From Pseudomonadota bacterium (GTDB lineage Bacteria; Pseudomonadota; Gammaproteobacteria; Burkholderiales; Burkholderiaceae_C): DNA of 39,379 bases. The DNA lies in the NCBI GenBank assembly GCA_021830925.1, contig JAKBNS010000139.1, forward strand, positions 1 to 39,379, given 5' to 3'. Shown piece by piece: positions 9,340 through 18,577 of this stretch; position 1 is the first letter of the stretch; every line of letters starts with the position of its first letter. A program made the translations under genes and the position numbers. The notes beneath the pieces were generated by a model. It had not been told where the DNA came from. It was given only the letters and a program-made list of their open reading frames with translations, and searched no databases.

Positions 9340-9486
9340 GGCGTGGGGCGGGTAGCGGAGATGGCGCCATCATAGACAAGGCGCGCGTCCCGTGGCGGCG
9401 CAAGCCCGGGCCAACCCCACGCTACTGCTCTACACTTTCGCGCGCGGGCCCGACGGCGGGCCCTTCAGCGACCGCCCGGACCCGAC

Positions 9487-11754
9487 ATGCGCTTCAACTT
9501 TCCCATCGTCATCATCGACGAGGACTTCCGTTCCGAGAACAACTCGGGGTTGGGCATCCGCGCGCTGGCCGCGGCCATCGAGACCGAGGGCAGCGAGGTG
9601 CTGGGGGTCACCAGTTTCGGCGACCTGGCCAGCTTCGCGCAGCAGCAGTCGCGCGCCAGCGCCTTCATCCTGTCCATCGACGACGAGGAATTCGCCTCGG
9701 TGGAACCGGGCGAGGAAGCGCCGGTGGTGCAGACCCTGCGCCAGTTCATCGGCGAGATCCGGTTTCGCAACGCCGAGATCCCGATCTACCTGTACGGTGA
9801 GACCCGCACCTCGCGCCACATCCCGAACGACATCCTGCGCGAACTCCACGGCTTCATCCACATGTTCGAGGACACGCCGGAGTTCGTGGCGCGTCACATC
9901 ATCCGCGAGGCCAAGTCCTACCTCGATTCACTGGCCCCGCCGTTTTTCCGCGCGCTGGTGGGCTACGCCGCCGACGGTTCTTACTCCTGGCATTGTCCCG
10001 GGCATTCAGGGGGCGTGGCCTTCCTGAAAAGCCCGGTGGGGCAGATGTTCCACCAGTTCTTCGGCGAGAACCTGTTGCGGGCCGACGTATGCAACGCGGT
10101 CGACGAACTCGGCCAGTTGCTGGACCACACCGGACCGGTGGCGGCATCCGAGCGCAACGCGGCGCGCATCTTCCACGCCGACCATCTGTTCTTCGTCACC
10201 AACGGAACGTCCACGTCCAACAAGATGGTGTGGCATTCCACGGTGGCGCCAGGCGACGTCGTGGTGGTGGACCGCAACTGCCACAAGAGCGTGCTGCACG
10301 CGATCATCATGACCGGCGCGCTGCCCGTGTTCCTCACGCCCACGCGCAACCACTACGGGATCATCGGCCCCATCGCGCGCGAGGAGTTCCAGCGCGAGAA
10401 CATCGAGCGCAAGATCGCCGCCAACCCGCTGACCGCCCATCTGGCCGGCAAGGTCAAGCCGCGGGTGCTGACCATCACGCAGTCCACCTACGACGGCGTG
10501 CTGTACAACGTCGACACCATCAAGCAGATGCTCGACGGCTACATCGACACCCTGCATTTCGACGAGGCGTGGCTGCCCCACGCCACCTTCCACCCCTTCT
10601 ACGCCGGCATGCACGCGATCGGCGAGGGCCGGCCGCGCACCCGCGAGTCCATGGTGTTCTCCACCCAGTCCACGCACAAGCTGCTGGCCGGGCTGAGCCA
10701 GGCCTCGCAGATCCTGGTGCAGGACTCGCAGACCCGCAACCTGGACCGGCCGCGATTCAACGAGGCCTACCTGATGCACTCGTCGACTTCGCCGCAGTAC
10801 GCCATCATCGCCTCCTGCGACGTGGCGGCGGCGATGATGGAGCCTCCCGGCGGCACCGCGCTGGTGGAGGAGAGCATCGTCGAGGCGCTGAACTTCCGCC
10901 GCGCCATGCGCAAGGTGGCCGAGGAGTTCGGGCACGACTGGTGGTTCCGCGTGTGGGGCCCGGAGGAGGAACTGGCGCCCGAGGGCATCGGCGCGCGCGA
11001 GGACTGGATGCTGGGCAGCAGCCACGACTGGCACGGTTTCGGCGAGCTGGCTCCCGGCTTCAACATGCTGGACCCGATCAAGGCCACGGTGATCACCCCG
11101 GGGCTGGACCTGCACGGCAACTTCGCCGCCACCGGCATCCCGGCGGCGGTGGTCACCAAGTACCTGGCCGAGCATGGCGTGATCGTCGAGAAGACCGGGC
11201 TGTACAGCTTTTTCATCATGTTCACCATCGGCATCACCAAAGGCCGCTGGAACACCCTGCTGACCGCGCTGCAGCAGTTCAAGGACGACTACGACCGCAA
11301 CCAGCCGCTGTGGCGCATCCTGCCCGAGTTCGTCGCCCAGCATCCGACGTACGAGCGCGTGGGCCTGCGCGATCTGTGCCAGCGCATCCACACCGCCTAC
11401 CAGGGCAACGACGTGGCGCGCCTGACCACCGAGATGTACCTGTCGAGCCTGCAGCCGGCGATGACACCCACCGAGGCCTATGCACGCATGGCCCACAGGG
11501 ACATCGAGCGCGTGGGCATCGACGAGCTGGAAGGGCGCATCACGACGGCGCTGCTCACTCCGTACCCGCCGGGCATTCCGCTGCTGATTCCCGGGGAACG
11601 CTTCAATGCCAAGATCGTGCGCTATCTGCAGTTCGCGCGCGAGTTCAACCGCCAGTTCCCCGGCTTCGCCACCGACATCCACGGGCTGGTCGAGGAAGAG
11701 GATGCCGACGGCCGCAAGCGCTACTGCATCGACTGCGTGCGCACTCCGCGCTGA
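9487..11754 (+). CDS. Orn/Lys/Arg decarboxylase (PLP-dependent, fold type I, 755 aa)
   Basis: Wing domain N-terminus; WHCPGHSGGVAFLKSPVG, FVTNGTSTSNK, STHKLLAGLSQASQI PLP-Lys motif. Substrate not assignable by eye. Confidence 0.93.
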   Translation: MRFNFPIVIIDEDFRSENNSGLGIRALAAAIETEGSEVLGVTSFGDLASFAQQQSRASAFILSIDDEEFASVEPGEEAPVVQTLRQFIGEIRFRNAEIPIYLYGETRTSRHIPNDILRELHGFIHMFEDTPEFVARHIIREAKSYLDSLAPPFFRALVGYAADGSYSWHCPGHSGGVAFLKSPVGQMFHQFFGENLLRADVCNAVDELGQLLDHTGPVAASERNAARIFHADHLFFVTNGTSTSNKMVWHSTVAPGDVVVVDRNCHKSVLHAIIMTGALPVFLTPTRNHYGIIGPIAREEFQRENIERKIAANPLTAHLAGKVKPRVLTITQSTYDGVLYNVDTIKQMLDGYIDTLHFDEAWLPHATFHPFYAGMHAIGEGRPRTRESMVFSTQSTHKLLAGLSQASQILVQDSQTRNLDRPRFNEAYLMHSSTSPQYAIIASCDVAAAMMEPPGGTALVEESIVEALNFRRAMRKVAEEFGHDWWFRVWGPEEELAPEGIGAREDWMLGSSHDWHGFGELAPGFNMLDPIKATVITPGLDLHGNFAATGIPAAVVTKYLAEHGVIVEKTGLYSFFIMFTIGITKGRWNTLLTALQQFKDDYDRNQPLWRILPEFVAQHPTYERVGLRDLCQRIHTAYQGNDVARLTTEMYLSSLQPAMTPTEAYARMAHRDIERVGIDELEGRITTALLTPYPPGIPLLIPGERFNAKIVRYLQFAREFNRQFPGFATDIHGLVEEEDADGRKRYCIDCVRTPR

Positions 11755-11787
11755 CCGGGTGGGCGCGGGGGACGCCGGCTGGCGCGC

Positions 11788-12045
11788 TCAGCGCCGCTGG
11801 CGCCGGTACTGCTCGAACAGGCGCTGCTGCTGTTGCGGCGACAGCCTGCGGTAGCGCTGCTGCTCGCGCAGGATGTCCTGCCGGCGCTGCGGCGGCAGCC
11901 TGTCCCAGCGCTGCACGCGCTGCTGCCAGTGCGGCCCGCCGGGGCGACCGCGCGGCACCTGGGCCTGCGCCGCGGGGGCCAGCCAGGCCAGCGCGGCCAG
12001 CACCGCGGCCGCCAGTGCCAGGCGCGCTTCAAGCCGCGCCATCAT
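11788..12045 (-). CDS. Small exported Arg/Gln-rich protein, DUF3106-like
   Basis: Signal peptide LALAAAVLAALAWLAPAAQAQ then RWDRLPPQRRQDILREQQRYRRLSPQQQQRLFEQYRRQ; overlaps the preceding ORF by 17 bp. Confidence 0.75.
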   Translation of the reverse strand: MMARLEARLALAAAVLAALAWLAPAAQAQVPRGRPGGPHWQQRVQRWDRLPPQRRQDILREQQRYRRLSPQQQQRLFEQYRRQRR

Positions 12046-12490
12046 GTCCGTTCTCCGTGCCCAGTGCCTGGGGGTGCGAGGCCAGCCATTCGTAGAAATC
12101 CAGGTTTTGCACCGCGTCGGCCACCTGCGGGCTGGCGGGAGGCGCGGAGATTGCCGCGGGGATCGCGGGCGTGGAGCGCAGCAGCGCGGGCAGGATGCCG
12201 AAACTCAAGCCCGCCAGGCCCGCGGTGACCATGCCGGCGGCCACGACCCGGGTCCAGCGCACGCGCCGGGTGCGCGCGCCGCGCCGCGCCGCCAGGCGCG
12301 GCAACCCCTGCAGGCCCTGTGCCAGCTCGCGCCCGAAGCGGGCGTGCGCGGCCAGGGCAGGATCGGCGGACATCGCCTGCTCGAAACGCCGTGCATCGGC
12401 GGCATTCAGGCAGCCGGCGCGCCAGCGGTCGGCCAGGGCGCGCGGATCCGTGGCGGCCGATTCGAATGCCGAGGTGGTTTCAGATTTCAT
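12029..12490 (-). CDS. Single-TM protein, DUF3619-like, possible anti-sigma factor
   Basis: N-terminal acidic/hydrophilic domain, single TM VVAAGMVTAGLAGLSFGILPALL, short C-terminal segment; overlaps the upstream sigma factor gene by 11 bp. Confidence 0.72.
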   Translation of the reverse strand: MKSETTSAFESAATDPRALADRWRAGCLNAADARRFEQAMSADPALAAHARFGRELAQGLQGLPRLAARRGARTRRVRWTRVVAAGMVTAGLAGLSFGILPALLRSTPAIPAAISAPPASPQVADAVQNLDFYEWLASHPQALGTENGHDGAA

Positions 12491-13106
12491 GATGTTCGGG
12501 CCCCCCCGACGCTGGATTATCGTCCCGCAGCCACTCGCGCAGGCGCGTGAGCGCGCGCAGGTGGTGGGTTTTCACGCTGCCTTCGCTGATGTTCATGGCC
12601 CGCGCGGTGTCGGCGATGGTCATGTCTTCCATCTCTCGCAGCAGGAACACCTGGCGCTGGCGCGAACTCAGGCGCGCCACCGCGTCGGCGATGCGTCCGG
12701 CCAGTTGCAGGCTGCCGACCTGCTGGTCCGGCCCGGGGGCCTGGTCGGCCAGGCTTTCCCAGCCGGGTGCCTCGCCGTCCGAGTCCTCGTCGCCGGCGAA
12801 GAAGAAGTCGAATACCCGCTCGACCTTGCGCCGGCGGTGCCAGTCGGTGATCCGGTTGCGCAGGATGCCGTAGAACAGCGGCGGCCATTCGGCCTCCGGC
12901 TTGTCCGGGTAGCGCGAGACCAGTCGCTCGAGGCTGTCGTGCACCAGATCGGCGGCCACGTGGCTGTTGCCCGCGGTCTCCAGCAGCGCCAGGCGCATGG
13001 CTCGCGGACGCACCTCGAGACAAAAGCGGTCGAGCGCGGGGCGGGCGCTCACGGACGGGACACTGTCGGCTCGGACATGCGTGGGAGCATAGGCGGTCAG
13101 GGACAT
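12480..13106 (-). CDS. RNA polymerase sigma factor, ECF/sigma-70 family
   Basis: Sigma-70 region 2 (AADLVHDSLERLVSRY...FYGILRNRITDWHRRRK) and region 4 (LSSRQRQVFLLREMEDMTIADTARAMNISEGSVKTHHLRAL). Confidence 0.93.
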   Translation of the reverse strand: MSLTAYAPTHVRADSVPSVSARPALDRFCLEVRPRAMRLALLETAGNSHVAADLVHDSLERLVSRYPDKPEAEWPPLFYGILRNRITDWHRRRKVERVFDFFFAGDEDSDGEAPGWESLADQAPGPDQQVGSLQLAGRIADAVARLSSRQRQVFLLREMEDMTIADTARAMNISEGSVKTHHLRALTRLREWLRDDNPASGGPEHHEI

Positions 13107-13277
13107 GGGCGGTAGCGGCTGGGGGCCGGGTGCCGGCTGCTGGGCCGTACGTGGCGATAACGCCCGGAAGGGTCCCGCGCGCGACAGCCCGATGGTAAAA
13201 AGTTGTAACGCACGAGGAATCCGCGCGCAGCCGCGCGCCCCTTCCTAGAATGAAACGCTTTGATTCCGCCACGCACC

Positions 13278-14468
13278 GTGAACCCGCTGCTCGACCGACT
13301 CCGCCCCTATCCCTTCGAAAAGCTGCGGGAACTCACCCGGGATATCCGTCCCAACCCGGATTTGCGCCCGATCAGCCTGGGCATCGGGGAGCCGCGCCAT
13401 CCCACGCCGGGATTCATCCGCCAGGCCCTGGTCGATCACCTCGATGGCCTTTCGGTGTATCCGGCCACCCTCGGCGCCCCGGAACTGCGCCAGGCCTGCG
13501 CCGACTGGGCGCGCCGCCGCCACGGCGTGGACCTCGACCCGGCCACGCAGGTCATCCCGGTCAACGGCTCGCGCGAAGCCCTGTTCGCGCTGGCGCAGAC
13601 GGTGATCGACCCGCGGCGCGCCGGCGGCGCCCTGGTGCTCAGCCCCAATCCGTTCTACCAGATCTACGAAGGCGCGGCGCTGCTGGCCGGCGCCGATTGC
13701 CGCTTCGTGCCCGCCGACCCGGCGCGCAACTTCGGGCTCGACTGGGACGCGGTGACCGAGGAGCAGTGGCGGCGCACCCAACTGGTGTATGTGTGCACTC
13801 CCGGCAACCCCACCGGCGCGGTGATGGACCTGCAGGAGTGGCAGCGCCTATTCGAACTGTCGGACCGACACGGCTTCGTCATCGCCAGCGACGAGTGCTA
13901 CGGCGAGATCTGGTTCGGCGAGCAGGCACCGCTGGGCGGGCTGCAGGCGGCGCGCGAACTGGGCAGGCACGACCTGCGCAACCTGGTCATGCTGACCTCG
14001 CTGTCCAAGCGATCGAACGTGCCGGGGCTGCGCTCGGGTTTCGTCGCCGGCGACGCGCGCATCCTCAAGTCCTTCCTGCTCTATCGCACCTATCATGGCA
14101 GCGCCATGGGCCCGGCCGTGCAGCAGGCCAGCATCGTCGCATGGAACGACGAGCGGCACGTCGAGGACAACCGGCGCCTGTACCGCGAGAAATTCGCCCG
14201 TGTGCTGCCCATCCTGCAGCCGGTGCTGGACGTGGCGTTGCCCGACGCCGCCTTCTATCTCTGGGCAGGCACCCCCGGCGACGACGTCGCCTTCGCCCGC
14301 GGCCTGCTCGAAAACTACAATTGCACGGTTTTGCCGGGCAGCCTGCTGGCGCGCGAGCAGGACGGGCGCAATCCTGGCGCCGGGCGCGTGCGCCTGGCGC
14401 TGGTGGCCGGGGTCGACGAATGCGTCGAGGCCGCCGAACGCATCGCCGCCTACGCGCGCGGTCTTTGA
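13278..14468 (+). CDS. dapC: N-succinyldiaminopimelate aminotransferase
   Basis: [42 protein letters not shown]...[13 protein letters not shown]...[15 protein letters not shown]; next gene is dapD. GTG start at 13278 preferred. Confidence 0.93.
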   Translation: MNPLLDRLRPYPFEKLRELTRDIRPNPDLRPISLGIGEPRHPTPGFIRQALVDHLDGLSVYPATLGAPELRQACADWARRRHGVDLDPATQVIPVNGSREALFALAQTVIDPRRAGGALVLSPNPFYQIYEGAALLAGADCRFVPADPARNFGLDWDAVTEEQWRRTQLVYVCTPGNPTGAVMDLQEWQRLFELSDRHGFVIASDECYGEIWFGEQAPLGGLQAARELGRHDLRNLVMLTSLSKRSNVPGLRSGFVAGDARILKSFLLYRTYHGSAMGPAVQQASIVAWNDERHVEDNRRLYREKFARVLPILQPVLDVALPDAAFYLWAGTPGDDVAFARGLLENYNCTVLPGSLLAREQDGRNPGAGRVRLALVAGVDECVEAAERIAAYARGL

Positions 14469-14491
14469 TCCACGAAACCAAGCAACCATCC

Positions 14492-15313
14492 ATGAGCAAC
14501 CAACTGCAAAGCATCATCGACCAGGCCTGGGAAAACCGCGCCGAGTACGGTCCCCAGTCGGCGCCGAGCGAACTGCGCGACGCGGTGTCGCAGGTGCTGG
14601 CCGAACTCAACGCCGGGCGCATGCGCGTGGCCGAGAAGATCGACGGCGAGTGGGTCACGCACCAGTGGATCAAGAAGGCGGTGCTGCTGAGCTTTCGCAT
14701 GACCGACAACGAGATGATGCGCGCTGGCGATCTGCATTTCTTCGACAAGGTGGAAACCAAGTTCAGCCGCCTGGGCGAGGACGAGATGCGCGCCACGGGC
14801 GTGCGCGTGGTGCCGCCCGCGGTGGCGCGCCACGGCGCCTACCTGGCCCCCGGCGTGGTGCTGATGCCCTCCTACGTGAACATCGGCGCCTACGTGGGGG
14901 AGGGCACGATGGTCGACACCTGGGCCACCGTGGGTTCGTGCGCGCAGATCGGGCGCAACGTGCACCTGTCGGGCGGCGTGGGCATCGGCGGGGTGCTCGA
15001 GCCCATCCAGGCCAATCCGACCATCATCGGCGACAACTGCTTCATCGGCGCGCGCTCGGAGGTCGTCGAAGGCGTGATCGTCGAGGACAACTGCGTGATC
15101 TCGATGGGCGTGTACATCGGCAAGTCCACCAAGATCTACGACCGCGCCAGCGGCGAGGTGATGTATGGCCGCGTGCCCGAGGGCTCGGTGGTGGTGTCGG
15201 GCAACCTGCCCAGCGCCGACGGCCGCTACAGCCTGTACTGCGCGGTGATCGTCAAGCGCGTGGATGCGCAGACCCGCGCCAAGACCGCGATCAACGAACT
15301 GCTGCGCGACTGA
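14492..15313 (+). CDS. dapD: 2,3,4,5-tetrahydropyridine-2,6-dicarboxylate N-succinyltransferase
   Basis: Left-handed beta helix repeats; [46 protein letters not shown]. Confidence 0.97.
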   Translation: MSNQLQSIIDQAWENRAEYGPQSAPSELRDAVSQVLAELNAGRMRVAEKIDGEWVTHQWIKKAVLLSFRMTDNEMMRAGDLHFFDKVETKFSRLGEDEMRATGVRVVPPAVARHGAYLAPGVVLMPSYVNIGAYVGEGTMVDTWATVGSCAQIGRNVHLSGGVGIGGVLEPIQANPTIIGDNCFIGARSEVVEGVIVEDNCVISMGVYIGKSTKIYDRASGEVMYGRVPEGSVVVSGNLPSADGRYSLYCAVIVKRVDAQTRAKTAINELLRD

Positions 15314-15339
15314 ACGAAGCCACCCGCCGGAGCACGCCG

Positions 15340-16485
15340 ATGTCGACCATGGAACGCCTGCTGCAGCTGATGGCCGAGAAGAAGGCCTCGGATCTGTACG
15401 TCAGCGCCAACGCGCCGATCCAGATCCGCATCAACGGCCAATCGGTGCCGATCAACCGCCAGGTGATCTCGGCGCAGGATCCCGCCAAGTTGCTGGGGGA
15501 GATCGTCGACGAGCCGCGCATGCGCGAGTTGCACGAACGCGGAGAGCTCAACCTGGCCATCGCCCGCGAGGGCCTGGGCAGCTTCCGCATCAGTGCCTTC
15601 CTGCAGCGCGGCACGGTGGCCGTGGTGGTGCGCTACATCCCCGGCGAGATTCCGGCGCTGGACTCGCTGAGCCTGCCGCCGGTGCTGGCCGATCTGGTCA
15701 AGCAGCGCCACGGGCTGATCCTCGTGGTCGGCTCCACCGGCTCGGGCAAGAGCACCACGCTGGCCTCCATGCTCGACCATCGCAACCAGCAGATGAGCGG
15801 GCACATCCTCACGCTGGAGGAGCCGGTCGAGTACCTGTTCCGAAACCAGCGTTCCATCGTCAACCAGCGCGAGATCGGCATCGACGCCCACGACCTGTCC
15901 ATCGGCCTGAAGAACGCGCTGCGCCAGGCCCCCGACTGCATCATGATCGGCGAGATCCGCGACCGCGACACCATGGCCGCCGCGCTGAGTTACGCCTTGT
16001 CCGGGCACCTGTGCCTGGCCACGCTGCACGCGTCCAACAGCCACCAGGCGCTGAACCGCATCCTCGGTCTGTTCCCGCTGGACATGCGCCCGGCGCTGTT
16101 GTCGGACCTGGCGGCCGGGCTGCGCGCGGTGATCTCGCAGCGCCTGTTGCCGGCGCGCTCCGGCGGACGCATCCCGGCCGTGGAGGTGCTGCTGAACACC
16201 CAGCTGATCCGCGAGCTCATCGTCAAGGGCGACCTCGGCGGCGTGCGCGAGGCCATGGAGAAATCCATGGCCGAGGGCTCGCAGAGTTTCGAGCAATGCC
16301 TGGCCGACATGGTGCAGGACGGACGCGTGGCGCGGGACGAGGCGCTGGCGGCCGCCGACTCGCCGACCAATCTGCTGTGGCGCCTGCAGAACGACTTCTC
16401 CTCCCGGCCGGCGGCGCAGGCCGCCGCGCCCGAGGCGGACGAACCCTCGTTCCGCGACATCTCCCTCGATCTGGACGGGCATTGA
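15340..16485 (+). CDS. pilU: PilT/PilU-family type IV pilus retraction ATPase, PilU-like
   Basis: [33 protein letters not shown]; Walker [44 protein letters not shown]; PilU-like rather than PilT. Confidence 0.9.
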   Translation: MSTMERLLQLMAEKKASDLYVSANAPIQIRINGQSVPINRQVISAQDPAKLLGEIVDEPRMRELHERGELNLAIAREGLGSFRISAFLQRGTVAVVVRYIPGEIPALDSLSLPPVLADLVKQRHGLILVVGSTGSGKSTTLASMLDHRNQQMSGHILTLEEPVEYLFRNQRSIVNQREIGIDAHDLSIGLKNALRQAPDCIMIGEIRDRDTMAAALSYALSGHLCLATLHASNSHQALNRILGLFPLDMRPALLSDLAAGLRAVISQRLLPARSGGRIPAVEVLLNTQLIRELIVKGDLGGVREAMEKSMAEGSQSFEQCLADMVQDGRVARDEALAAADSPTNLLWRLQNDFSSRPAAQAAAPEADEPSFRDISLDLDGH

Positions 16486-16493
16486 CCTCACCC

Positions 16494-17684
16494 ATGGCAT
16501 CCGCAAGCCCGACCCCTTCCGCATCCGCCGCGGCGACTCCGACCCTGGACCTGGTTCGCGAACTCATCCGGCGCCCTTCGGTGAGCCCGGCCGACGCCGG
16601 GTGCCAGGAACTGCTGGCCGCGCGTCTGCGCGCCTGCGGCTTCGCCTGCGAGACCATCGCCAGCGGCCCGGCCGAGTGGCGCGTGGACAATCTCTGGGCG
16701 CTGCGCCCGGGCAGCGCTGGCGCCGACTCCCCTGTGCTGGTGTTCGCCGGGCACACCGACGTCGTTCCCACCGGGCCGCGGGCGGCGTGGACCAGCGATC
16801 CCTTCGAGCCCAGCGCGCGCGACGGGCGCCTGTACGGGCGCGGCGCGGCCGACATGAAGAGTTCGCTGGCGGCGATGGTGGTTGCGGTGGAGCAGTTCCT
16901 GCTGGCCCACCCGCGGCCGCGCGCCTCCATCGCCTTCCTGCTCACCAGCGACGAGGAGGGCCCGGCGCGCGACGGTACGGTCAAGGTGTGCGAGGAACTG
17001 CGTCGCCGCGGCCAGCGTCTGGACTGGTGCATCGTCGGCGAGCCGACCAGCACCGCCACGCTGGGCGACGTGATCAAGAACGGGCGCCGCGGCTCGCTGT
17101 CGGGCAGGCTCACCGTGCACGGCGTGCAGGGGCACGTGGCCTACCCGCAACTGGCGCGCAACCCGGTGCACCTGGCCGCGCCGGCGCTGGCCGAACTGGC
17201 CGCCACCCGCTGGGACGACGGCGACGAGCATTTCCCGCCCACCACCTGGCAGGTGTCCAACATCCATGCCGGCACCGGCGCGAGCAACGTCATCCCGGGC
17301 GAGCTCGAGGTGCTGTTCAATTTCCGCTTCAGCCCGGCCTCGCCGGCGCCGCAGTTGCAGCGCCGCGTGGTCGAGCTGCTGCAGCGACACGGCGTGTCGC
17401 ACAGCCTGGAATGGACCCTGGGCGCGGAGCCCTTCCTCACCCGTCCCGGCGAACTGTCGCGCGCGCTGGCCGAGGCCATCGCCGCGGAGACCGGCGCGCA
17501 GGCCGAATTGTCGACCACGGGCGGCACCTCGGACGCACGGTTCATCGCCAAGGTCTGCGAACAGGTGGTGGAGTTCGGCCCGCCCAACGGCAGCATCCAC
17601 CAGATCGACGAACACATCGAACTGCGCTTCCTGGAACCCCTGGCCGGGGTGTACCGGCGCACCCTCGAGGCGCTGGCGGCCTGA
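16494..17684 (+). CDS. dapE: Succinyl-diaminopimelate desuccinylase
   Basis: [82 protein letters not shown]. Confidence 0.97.
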   Translation: MASASPTPSASAAATPTLDLVRELIRRPSVSPADAGCQELLAARLRACGFACETIASGPAEWRVDNLWALRPGSAGADSPVLVFAGHTDVVPTGPRAAWTSDPFEPSARDGRLYGRGAADMKSSLAAMVVAVEQFLLAHPRPRASIAFLLTSDEEGPARDGTVKVCEELRRRGQRLDWCIVGEPTSTATLGDVIKNGRRGSLSGRLTVHGVQGHVAYPQLARNPVHLAAPALAELAATRWDDGDEHFPPTTWQVSNIHAGTGASNVIPGELEVLFNFRFSPASPAPQLQRRVVELLQRHGVSHSLEWTLGAEPFLTRPGELSRALAEAIAAETGAQAELSTTGGTSDARFIAKVCEQVVEFGPPNGSIHQIDEHIELRFLEPLAGVYRRTLEALAA

Positions 17685-18577
17685 TGCCCGGAGTCCGTTT
17701 CTCGCAGGCCTGGCGCGAGGCCGCGCAGCGCCTGAGCGATGCCGGGCTGAGCTTCGGGCAGGGTACCGAGGACGCGAGCCAGGAAGCAGCCTGGATGCTG
17801 GTGCACAGCCTGGGCTGGCCGCTGCTGGAGAGTTTCGCGCGCCTGCCGGCGCTGCAGCGCCGCGTCGTGCCCGAGGCGGCGCTGCAGCGTCTGCACGAAC
17901 TGCTGGAGCAGCGCCTGCGCACGCGCCGTCCGCTGGCCTACCTGCTCGGCGAGGCCTGGCTGCACGGGCAGCGCTTCCTGTGCGACGAACGCGCCATCGT
18001 GCCGCGTTCGCTGATCGCCGAATTGCTGGACCAGGGCCTGGAGCCCTGGCTGCGCGCCGAGCCGGCGCGCATCGCCGACATATGCACCGGCGGCGCCAGC
18101 CTGGCCATCCTGGCCGCGCAGCGCTGGCCCGCGTCCGAGGTGACGGCCTGCGACATCTCCGAGCCGGCGCTGCAGCTGGCGCGGGCCAACGTCGAATCGC
18201 ACGGGCTGGAGCGGCGCGTGCGTCTGCTGCGCTCGGACCTGTTCGAGGCCTTCGAGCCGGAGCAACGCTTCGACCTCGTGCTGTGCAATCCCCCGTACGT
18301 CAACGAGACCTCGATGCGCGCGCTGCCGCGCGAGTTCCTGCACGAGCCGCGCCTGGCACTGGCCGGCGGCGACGACGGCATGGACCTGGTGCGCCGGCTG
18401 CTGCGCGAGGCGCCCGCCCACCTGCGCCCGCAGGGCGTGCTGGTGGTGGAGATCGGCCACGAGAGGGCGCATTTCGAGGCGGCCTTCCCGCGCCTGCCGG
18501 TGCACTGGTTGCCGGTCAGCGCCGGCGACGATGCGGTGTTCCTGGTCGAGGCCGCCGCGCTGGAAGCCCGCGCATGA
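17684..18577 (+). CDS. prmB: Ribosomal protein uL3 glutamine N5-methyltransferase
   Basis: RPLAYLLGEAWLHGQRFLCDERAIVPRSLIAELL, ADICTGGASLAILAA, NPPYVNE motif. Confidence 0.94.
   Translation: MPGVRFSQAWREAAQRLSDAGLSFGQGTEDASQEAAWMLVHSLGWPLLESFARLPALQRRVVPEAALQRLHELLEQRLRTRRPLAYLLGEAWLHGQRFLCDERAIVPRSLIAELLDQGLEPWLRAEPARIADICTGGASLAILAAQRWPASEVTACDISEPALQLARANVESHGLERRVRLLRSDLFEAFEPEQRFDLVLCNPPYVNETSMRALPREFLHEPRLALAGGDDGMDLVRRLLREAPAHLRPQGVLVVEIGHERAHFEAAFPRLPVHWLPVSAGDDAVFLVEAAALEARA

Noticed and set aside
10006-11682. 558-aa minus-strand ORF antisense to the decarboxylase
   Set aside because: Shadow ORF; His/Val/Gln/Ala-rich low-complexity translation and a clear PLP decarboxylase on the other strand.
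17266-18573. N-terminal 436-aa extension of the ABC-F ORF (17266..20505)
   Set aside because: Frame runs through dapE and prmB out of phase; ABC-F starts at ATG 18574 with the typical MIRLQGLSLRRGAKVVL.
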